A stretch of 10,551 nt of DNA from Flavobacterium sp. (GTDB lineage: Bacteria > Bacteroidota > Bacteroidia > Flavobacteriales > Flavobacteriaceae). A program made the position numbers and the translations under genes. The stretch lies in NCBI GenBank assembly GCA_019105125.1, contig JAHRWO010000240.1, positions 1 through 10,551 on the forward strand, in the 5' to 3' direction. Shown in pieces: positions 7,252 to 10,551 of this stretch. Position 1 is the stretch's first letter. Every line of letters begins with the position of its first letter. Below the pieces are notes generated by a model, which worked only from the letters and a program-made list of their open reading frames with translations, did no database searches and was not told the origin of the DNA.

Positions 7252-8451
7252 TTATATTTTTCCTTCGTTCACCTGATGATAAATGGTAAGTGAATTGCTG
7301 ATTATTTTTGAATATCCTTTTACGTCTTCTCCTGACCAGCCCAAATTCATTTCACCATAACTTCCAAATTTCGATGCCATCAAATCGTTCTCTGATTCAA
7401 TTCCGTTAAGGATAAAACGATAGGGTAAAAGCGTTACAATAACTTTTCCATTGACAGTTTTTTGTGAATTGGTAAAGAAAGTCTCAATATCGCGTAAAGC
7501 CGGATCTAAGAACAAACCTTCGTGCAGCCAGCTTCCATACCAATCCGCTAATTGACTTTTTAAATTCAATTGGAATTTCGAAAGCGTGTGTTTTTCCAAT
7601 AAATGATGTGCTTTTAAAATAATTAAAGCTGCAGCAGCTTCAAAACCAACTCTTCCTTTTATGCCGACAATTGTATCACCCACATGAATATCTCTTCCGA
7701 TAGCGAAAGGAGCAGCCAAACTTTCTAAATGCAAAATAGCATCACTTGGATGTAAAAAAACGGTTTCATTAATTCCGAAGATTTCTCCTTCTTTGAAATG
7801 TAAAATCACTTCGGTTTTGTCTGCTTCTGATTTTTCTAATTGCGATGGAAAAGCCGTTTCGGGTAAATATTGATTAGATGTTAAGGTTTCTTTTCCACCA
7901 ACAGAAGTTCCCCAAAGTCCTTTGTTTACAGAATACAACGCTTTTTCGAAATTCATTTCTACTTGATTTTCTTTTAAGAAATCAATTTCAGCTTCTCTTG
8001 AAAGTTTTAAATCTCTAATAGGCGTAATAATTTCGATATTGGGACAAAGAATATTAAAAATTACATCAAATCGCACTTGATCGTTTCCAGCGCCGGTACT
8101 TCCATGAGCTACTGCATCCGCATTGATTTTTTTGGCATAATCAGCAATCGATTTAGCTTGAATGGTTCGTTCAGCACTTACAGAAAGCGGATAGGTGTTG
8201 TTTTTTAAGACATTTCCATAAATCAAGTACTTTACACAAGTATCATAATAACTTTTTACAGCATCAATACACGTATAAGAATGGACACCAAGATTCAAAG
8301 CGCGTCTTTCAATGTCTTTTATTTCTTCAACTGAAAATCCACCTGTATTTACAGTTACTGCGTGAATTTCGTATCCTAATTTTTTAGATAAATAAACGGC
8401 ACAAAACGAAGTGTCTAATCCTCCGCTATAAGCTAAAACTACTTTTTTCAT
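7252..8451 (-). CDS. argG: Argininosuccinate synthase
   Basis: Joins citrulline and aspartate with ATP to form argininosuccinate. The 399-residue protein belongs to the N-type ATP pyrophosphatase superfamily: the PP-loop SGGLDTS is at 9-15, and HGSTGAGNDQVRFD at 116-129 is the citrulline/aspartate-binding segment. GLWGTSVGG (178-186) and YGSWLHEGLFLDPALRD (305-321) also fit. Two in-frame ATGs are possible, at 8463 and 8451. The second is preferred because family members usually begin MKKxVLAYSGG and because the GA-rich stretch AATGAAGAAAACC lies just before it. Using the first adds only MKKT. Either way the start lies inside the end of the GNAT gene (26- or 38-base overlap), implying translational coupling. 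Function is secure. Confidence 0.95.
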   Translation of the reverse strand: MKKVVLAYSGGLDTSFCAVYLSKKLGYEIHAVTVNTGGFSVEEIKDIERRALNLGVHSYTCIDAVKSYYDTCVKYLIYGNVLKNNTYPLSVSAERTIQAKSIADYAKKINADAVAHGSTGAGNDQVRFDVIFNILCPNIEIITPIRDLKLSREAEIDFLKENQVEMNFEKALYSVNKGLWGTSVGGKETLTSNQYLPETAFPSQLEKSEADKTEVILHFKEGEIFGINETVFLHPSDAILHLESLAAPFAIGRDIHVGDTIVGIKGRVGFEAAAALIILKAHHLLEKHTLSKFQLNLKSQLADWYGSWLHEGLFLDPALRDIETFFTNSQKTVNGKVIVTLLPYRFILNGIESENDLMASKFGSYGEMNLGWSGEDVKGYSKIISNSLTIYHQVNEGKI

Positions 8452-9007
8452 GGTTTTCTTCATTTGGTATTAATGCTACTTTTGGTTCGTACAACATGGC
8501 TGTGCACAAACAGTTTTTCTTTTCTTTTGCGATTAAAATTTCATAATTGATACAGCTTTTGCATCCGTTCCAAAAGTTTTCATCTTGTGTTAATTCGGAA
8601 TAAGTTACGGGTTCGTAGCCCAATTCACTATTGATTTTCATCACTGCTAAACCCGTAGTTAGACCAAAGATTTTAGCATTTGGAAACTTATTTTGAGACA
8701 ATGAAAATATAGCTTGTTTGATTTTACGAGCTAGTCCGTGTTTTCTAAATTTTGGCGCTACTATCAATCCTGAATTGGCTACAAATTTTTCATGACTCCA
8801 CGTTTCGATATAACAAAATCCTGCCCATTCGTTTTCTTCGGTAAGGGCGATAATTCCGTTTCCGTCTATGATTTTTTTATTTAAATATTCTATCGAACGC
8901 TTTGCGATTCCTGTTCCTCTCACTTTTGCCGAAAGTTCTATTTCTTCTATGATGGCTTCGCAGAAAATCAAATGTTGAGAATTCGTTTGCTCAATTTTAA
9001 TGGTCAT
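8426..9007 (-). CDS. GNAT acyltransferase, probable N-acyl(succinyl)glutamate synthase with four-cysteine C-terminal motif
   Basis: The first gene of the operon, 193 residues. It has a GNAT fold: the acyl-CoA pyrophosphate-binding motif A is SGLIVAPKFRKHGLARKIK (79-97), with R88-K-H-G-L-A93 as the Q/RxxGxG/A element. Residues 50-69 and 113-133 supply neighbouring strands and a helix. It is not the two-domain kinase-like ArgA of E. coli. Its place ahead of argG in an operon otherwise lacking a first-step enzyme supports N-acylation of glutamate. From memory, a Bacteroides thetaiotaomicron relative beside argG (BT3761) was genetically assigned as the N-succinylglutamate synthase. The C-terminus carries C149-K-S-C152 and C166-L-C168, a possible metal site. 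The ATG follows the promoter by a short A-rich leader. Acyl donor and substrate are inferred; a RimI-like protein acetyltransferase is less likely. Confidence 0.82.
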   Translation of the reverse strand: MTIKIEQTNSQHLIFCEAIIEEIELSAKVRGTGIAKRSIEYLNKKIIDGNGIIALTEENEWAGFCYIETWSHEKFVANSGLIVAPKFRKHGLARKIKQAIFSLSQNKFPNAKIFGLTTGLAVMKINSELGYEPVTYSELTQDENFWNGCKSCINYEILIAKEKKNCLCTAMLYEPKVALIPNEENHEKSSFSL

Positions 9008-9024
9008 TTCTTTTAAAATTTCGG

Positions 9025-9058
9025 CAAAAATAAATAAAATTATTTATTAAATCACAAA
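9025..9058 (-). promoter_or_regulatory. Promoter of the arginine operon
   Basis: Read on the minus strand, a -33 element TTTG (9058-9055) is followed after 22 bases by TATTTTTG (9032-9025), an exact TAnnTTTG -7 element. The spacing is at the long end of the known range. Transcription would begin near 9019, leaving a leader of roughly 12 bases (AATTTTAAAAGAA) before the ATG at 9007. Such a leader has no room for an attenuator or riboswitch, so control should act at initiation. The start site is inferred. Confidence 0.6.
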
Positions 9059-9060
9059 AT

Positions 9061-9108
9061 AAAGATAAAATATCTTTTTAAAATTAATTTTAAAGATTTT
9101 AAATCTTT
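9061..9108. promoter_or_regulatory. Duplicated 17-bp dyad, candidate operator for the arginine operon
   Basis: AAAGAT-N5-ATCTTT occurs at 9061-9077 (spacer AAAAT) and again at 9092-9108 (spacer TTTAA, within the longer 19-base palindrome 9091-9109). The two copies start 31 bases apart, close to three helical turns, so they face the same side of the DNA. Between them lies a perfect 18-base palindrome TTTAAAATTAATTTTAAA (9077-9094). The first dyad begins 2 bases upstream of the arginine operon -33 element; the second is centred near -81 of the predicted start. Identical half-sites in phased pairs are typical of Lrp/AsnC or ArgR-type binding. The binding protein is unknown; the Lrp protein encoded at 551-1027 is one candidate. 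Confidence 0.5.
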
Positions 9109-9161
9109 AGTTTAAATTGTTATTTATTTGTTATAACAGTTTTATTATGTGTATATTTTAC

Positions 9162-9169
9162 TATTTTTG
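9162..9169 (+). promoter_or_regulatory. -7 element of the def promoter
   Basis: TATTTTTG matches TAnnTTTG exactly. Transcription would begin near 9175, about 14 bases before the def ATG at 9189. No clear TTG stands at the expected -33 distance; a perfect palindrome TGTTATAACA (9129-9138) lies in that area instead. The element falls inside the longer open frame upstream of def, which argues against a start before 9189. Confidence 0.5.
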
Positions 9170-9188
9170 TACCCTTAATTTCAAGTTT

Positions 9189-9776
9189 ATGATTTTACCA
9201 ATATACGGATACGGAGAACCGGTTCTACGCAAAGTTTGTGAGGACATTACTCCTGAATATCCGAATCTAAAAGAAACGATTGCTAATATGTATGAAACGA
9301 TGTATCATGCACATGGCGTTGGTTTGGCGGCTCCACAAGTTGGGTTACCTATTCGCTTGTTTATTGTAGATACTGAACCTTTTAGCGATAGTGATGACGT
9401 TTCAAAAGAAGAAGCGGCATTGATGAAGGATTTCAAGAAGACTTTTATTAATGCAAAAATCATCAAAGAAGAAGGTGATATTTGGGGATTCAACGAAGGT
9501 TGTTTGAGTATTCCAGATGTGCGTGAAGATGTTTTTCGCCATGATACCATTACGATTGAATACATGGGTGAAGATTTCAATAAAAAGACTGAAGTATATG
9601 ATGGTTTAATCGCGCGTGTTATCCAACATGAGTACGATCATATCGAAGGAATTTTATTTACCGATCACTTATCGATGTTGAAAAAGAAGTTAATTGGGAA
9701 AAAATTGCAAAACATTATGGATGGTAAAGCAAGACCTGATTATAAAATGAAGTACGTAAACAAAAAAGGACGTTAA
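9189..9776 (+). CDS. def: Peptide deformylase
   Basis: Removes the formyl group from the N-terminal methionine of new proteins. All three family motifs are present: GVGLAAPQ (43-50), EGCLSIP (103-109) with metal ligand Cys105, and QHEYDHIEG (146-154) with ligands His147 and His151 and catalytic Glu148. With the start at 9189 the protein has 195 residues and begins MILPIYGYGEPVLRK, the normal deformylase N-terminus. The frame is open back to an ATG at 9117, but that would add 24 Cys/Phe/Tyr-rich residues and span the promoter at 9162-9169, so it is rejected. The insert between motifs 1 and 2 (about 62-95, rich in Asp, Glu and Lys) makes it longer than the E. coli enzyme (169 residues); I believe this is usual in Bacteroidota. 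Confidence 0.95.
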   Translation: MILPIYGYGEPVLRKVCEDITPEYPNLKETIANMYETMYHAHGVGLAAPQVGLPIRLFIVDTEPFSDSDDVSKEEAALMKDFKKTFINAKIIKEEGDIWGFNEGCLSIPDVREDVFRHDTITIEYMGEDFNKKTEVYDGLIARVIQHEYDHIEGILFTDHLSMLKKKLIGKKLQNIMDGKARPDYKMKYVNKKGR

Positions 9777-9780
9777 TTAC

Positions 9781-9853
9781 AGTATTCAGTGTTCAGTTTT
9801 TAGTATTCAGTTTTTTTTAAACTTTTTACTTTTTACGTTTCACTTTTTACTTT
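9781..9853. repeat. Low-complexity direct repeats between def and the DUF5606 gene
   Basis: AGTATTCAGT occurs at 9781-9790 and 9802-9811, with another TTCAGT at 9792-9797 between them. Next come eight T's (9811-9818) and then three copies of ACTTTTTAC, starting at 9821, 9828 and 9842. No stable hairpin precedes the T-tract, so I do not call a terminator. Similar degenerate TTCAGT- and CTTTTTAC-type spacer repeats occur, as I recall, in other flavobacterial genomes. Confidence 0.55.
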
Positions 9854-9860
9854 AAAATAA

Positions 9861-9868
9861 TATATTTG
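9861..9868 (+). promoter_or_regulatory. -7 element of the DUF5606 gene promoter
   Basis: TATATTTG is an exact TAnnTTTG element, with predicted initiation near 9874 and a leader of about 17 bases before the ATG at 9891. No good TTG lies at the -33 distance; the T-rich repeat block occupies that position. Confidence 0.45.
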
Positions 9869-9890
9869 CCAACCTTAATAAGTAAGAAAC

Positions 9891-10325
9891 ATGAGCATTC
9901 AAAAAATATTAGCTATTTCTGGGAAACCAGGTTTATATGAATTAAAAATTCAAACACGTACAGGATTTGTTGCAGAGTCTTTATTAGACGGAAAGAAAAT
10001 TACTGTTGGAATGAGAGCAAACGTAAGTTTGTTATCAGAAATTGCAGTATATACTTATTCAGAAGAGGTACGTTTAACAGAAGTATTCAAAGCAATTGCT
10101 ACTAAAGAAAACGATGGTATGGCAATGTCTCACAAAGAAGATGATGCGAAATTAAAAACGTATTTCAGAGAAGTTTTACCAGAATTTGACGAAGACAGAG
10201 TATATACGTCTGACATTAAAAAAATCTTAAATTGGTACAATTTGTTACAACCTAAAGGATTTGTTTCTGTAGAAGCGTTATCAAAAGAAGTAAAACAAGA
10301 AGAAGAAACTCCAGCTGCTGAATAA
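9891..10325 (+). CDS. DUF5606 family protein of unknown function
   Basis: A 144-residue cytoplasmic protein with no signal peptide or membrane segment. The N-terminal half (1-70) looks like a small beta-rich domain beginning QKILAISGKPGLYELKIQT, with glycine turns at 11-14 and 34-40. The C-terminal part (85-120) is probably helical, with LKTYFREVLPEFDEDRVY and IKKILNWYNLL. It ends in an acidic, probably disordered tail (135-144). I recognise it as the Bacteroidota-restricted DUF5606 family, typically found beside def and mazG as here. The biochemical role is unknown. The neighbours (protein maturation, nucleotide clean-up) suggest a housekeeping role but prove nothing. It has its own -7 element upstream and a strong terminator downstream. 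Confidence 0.85.
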   Translation: MSIQKILAISGKPGLYELKIQTRTGFVAESLLDGKKITVGMRANVSLLSEIAVYTYSEEVRLTEVFKAIATKENDGMAMSHKEDDAKLKTYFREVLPEFDEDRVYTSDIKKILNWYNLLQPKGFVSVEALSKEVKQEEETPAAE

Positions 10326-10346
10326 GCTTTGGAAAAATTATACTTT

Positions 10347-10383
10347 AAAATCCTGCGTTTTCCACGTGGGATTTTTTATTTTT
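10347..10383 (+). terminator. Intrinsic terminator after the DUF5606 gene
   Basis: A 12-bp stem (10347-10358 with 10364-10375) contains two G-T wobble pairs, has the 5-base loop TTTCC, and is followed by a T-rich tract to 10383. The A-run at the 5' foot could also make it work in the opposite direction. It begins 21 bases after the DUF5606 stop and separates that gene from mazG. Confidence 0.85.
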
Positions 10384-10397
10384 ACATCTAATTTGTC

Positions 10398-10418
10398 ATG
10401 CTGAACTCGTTTCAGCAT
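10398..10418. repeat. REP-like inverted repeat
   Basis: ATGCTGAA (10398-10405) and TTCAGCAT (10411-10418) are perfect 8-base arms around CTCGT. The surrounding sequence, GTCATGCTGAACTCG and then TTTCAGCATCTC, resembles a palindromic intergenic repeat that I recall as scattered in many Bacteroidota genomes. It has no T-tract, so it is not called a terminator. Only one copy is in this window. Confidence 0.5.
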
Positions 10419-10421
10419 CTC

Positions 10422-10453
10422 AATTTAACGATTCAACAATTTAACAATTCAAC
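10422..10453. repeat. Two tandem 16-bp repeats upstream of mazG
   Basis: AATTTAACGATTCAAC (10422-10437) is followed directly by AATTTAACAATTCAAC (10438-10453), identical except at one base. Each splits into two related octamers of the form AATTYAAC, so the block can be read as four degenerate octamers. It ends 6 bases before the mazG ATG and therefore occupies its 5' leader. Confidence 0.7.
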
Positions 10454-10459
10454 TCCAAA

Positions 10460-10551
10460 ATGAACACACGCCAGCAACAATTACAAGCTTTCAACCGCCT
10501 TTTAGATATCATGGACGATTTACGCGAAAAATGTCCGTGGGATAAAAAGCA
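10460..10551 (+). CDS. mazG: Nucleoside triphosphate pyrophosphohydrolase MazG (N-terminal fragment)
   Basis: Thirty codons are visible before the window ends mid-codon. The fragment contains FNRLLDIMDDLREKCPWDKK (11-30), the hallmark start of MazG proteins, in which LR-x-CPWD precedes the metal-binding EExxE helices that lie beyond the edge. MazG hydrolyses (d)NTPs to monophosphates, as a house-cleaning enzyme or to lower alarmone levels. The ATG at 10460 gives the standard N-terminus. No exact TAnnTTTG element is seen between the terminator and the ATG; TAATTTG at 10389-10395 is one base short. The tandem 16-mer fills the leader. Confidence 0.9.
   Translation, partial: MNTRQQQLQAFNRLLDIMDDLREKCPWDKK

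Larger units (their letters stand above)
1024..9007 (-). other. Eight-gene arginine biosynthesis operon (GNAT-argG-argC-argD-argF'-argB-argE-argH)
   Basis: Eight genes run in one direction with junctions of -26, 5, 10, 2, -14, -32 and 2 bases (negative values are overlaps), leaving no room for internal terminators between genes. One promoter with a consensus -7 element precedes the first gene. Together the products cover every step from glutamate to arginine except carbamoyl phosphate supply. No argJ-type acyl-recycling enzyme and no carAB are present. A single transcript is inferred from spacing. No convincing terminator is seen after argH, where the transcript would run into the antisense strand of the Lrp gene. 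Confidence 0.85.

Noticed and set aside
9029..9048. An AT-only inverted repeat AATAAAT/ATTTATT between the -33 and -7 elements of the arginine promoter as a second operator.
   Set aside because: It is pure A/T with a 6-base centre in a very AT-rich spacer, so chance is a sufficient explanation, and it does not match the AAAGAT half-sites.
9117..9188. An upstream ATG at 9117 would extend peptide deformylase by 24 residues.
   Set aside because: The extension is Cys/Phe/Tyr-rich, unlike any deformylase N-terminus, and it spans an exact TAnnTTTG promoter element at 9162-9169. The normal N-terminus begins at 9189.
9305..9580. A 91-codon open frame on the minus strand inside def.
   Set aside because: It is antisense to the conserved def motifs, has no promoter or leader, and its product is low-complexity; it is a shadow of def.
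9811..9818. A run of eight T's after def as an intrinsic terminator.
   Set aside because: No stable stem precedes it; the upstream TTCAGT copies are direct, not inverted, repeats.
10422..10453. The tandem repeat as a mini CRISPR array.
   Set aside because: The copies abut without spacers, and no cas gene is nearby.

Overview
This AT-rich window comes from a member of the Bacteroidota, most likely a Flavobacterium-like genus. The signs are promoters of the TAnnTTTG type, A-rich leaders without Shine-Dalgarno sequences, a DUF5606 gene between def and mazG, and an arginine pathway that uses an ArgF'-type acylornithine carbamoyltransferase. No rRNA, tRNA, insertion sequence, integrase or CRISPR array is visible. 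I found no clearly new system. The points worth following up are regulatory and enzymological details of the arginine operon.

Layout. Positions 1-78 hold the last 25 codons of an unidentified gene. A well-formed promoter (61-93) then drives ruvX (110-520), followed 30 bases later by an Lrp/AsnC regulator (551-1027), probably on the same transcript. From 9007 back to 1024 the minus strand carries one tightly packed eight-gene operon, in transcription order: GNAT acyltransferase, argG, argC, argD, argF', argB, argE, argH. Gaps are 2-10 bases or the genes overlap (26, 14 and 32 bases). The end of argH overlaps the end of the Lrp gene tail to tail by four bases. The 181-base divergent region (9008-9188) holds the operon promoter, the def promoter and a duplicated palindrome (9061-9108) that looks like an operator. 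Rightward follow def (9189-9776), a repeat-rich spacer, a DUF5606 gene (9891-10325), a strong hairpin terminator, a REP-like palindrome, a tandem 16-mer and the first 30 codons of mazG, cut by the window edge.

How the genes work together. The operon encodes an entire linear route from glutamate to arginine. The GNAT enzyme would N-acylate glutamate. ArgB, ArgC and ArgD phosphorylate, reduce and transaminate the acyl-glutamate to N-acylornithine. ArgF' carbamoylates it while still acylated. ArgE removes the acyl group to release citrulline, and ArgG and ArgH convert citrulline to arginine. There is no argJ, so the acyl group is not recycled, and carbamoyl phosphate synthase must lie elsewhere. 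The residue at the known specificity position of ArgF' is Val90 rather than Glu, which points to N-succinyl rather than N-acetyl intermediates, as in Bacteroides. ruvX, def, DUF5606 and mazG are housekeeping genes that, as I recall, often cluster in this phylum; here the Lrp gene and arginine operon lie between ruvX and def.
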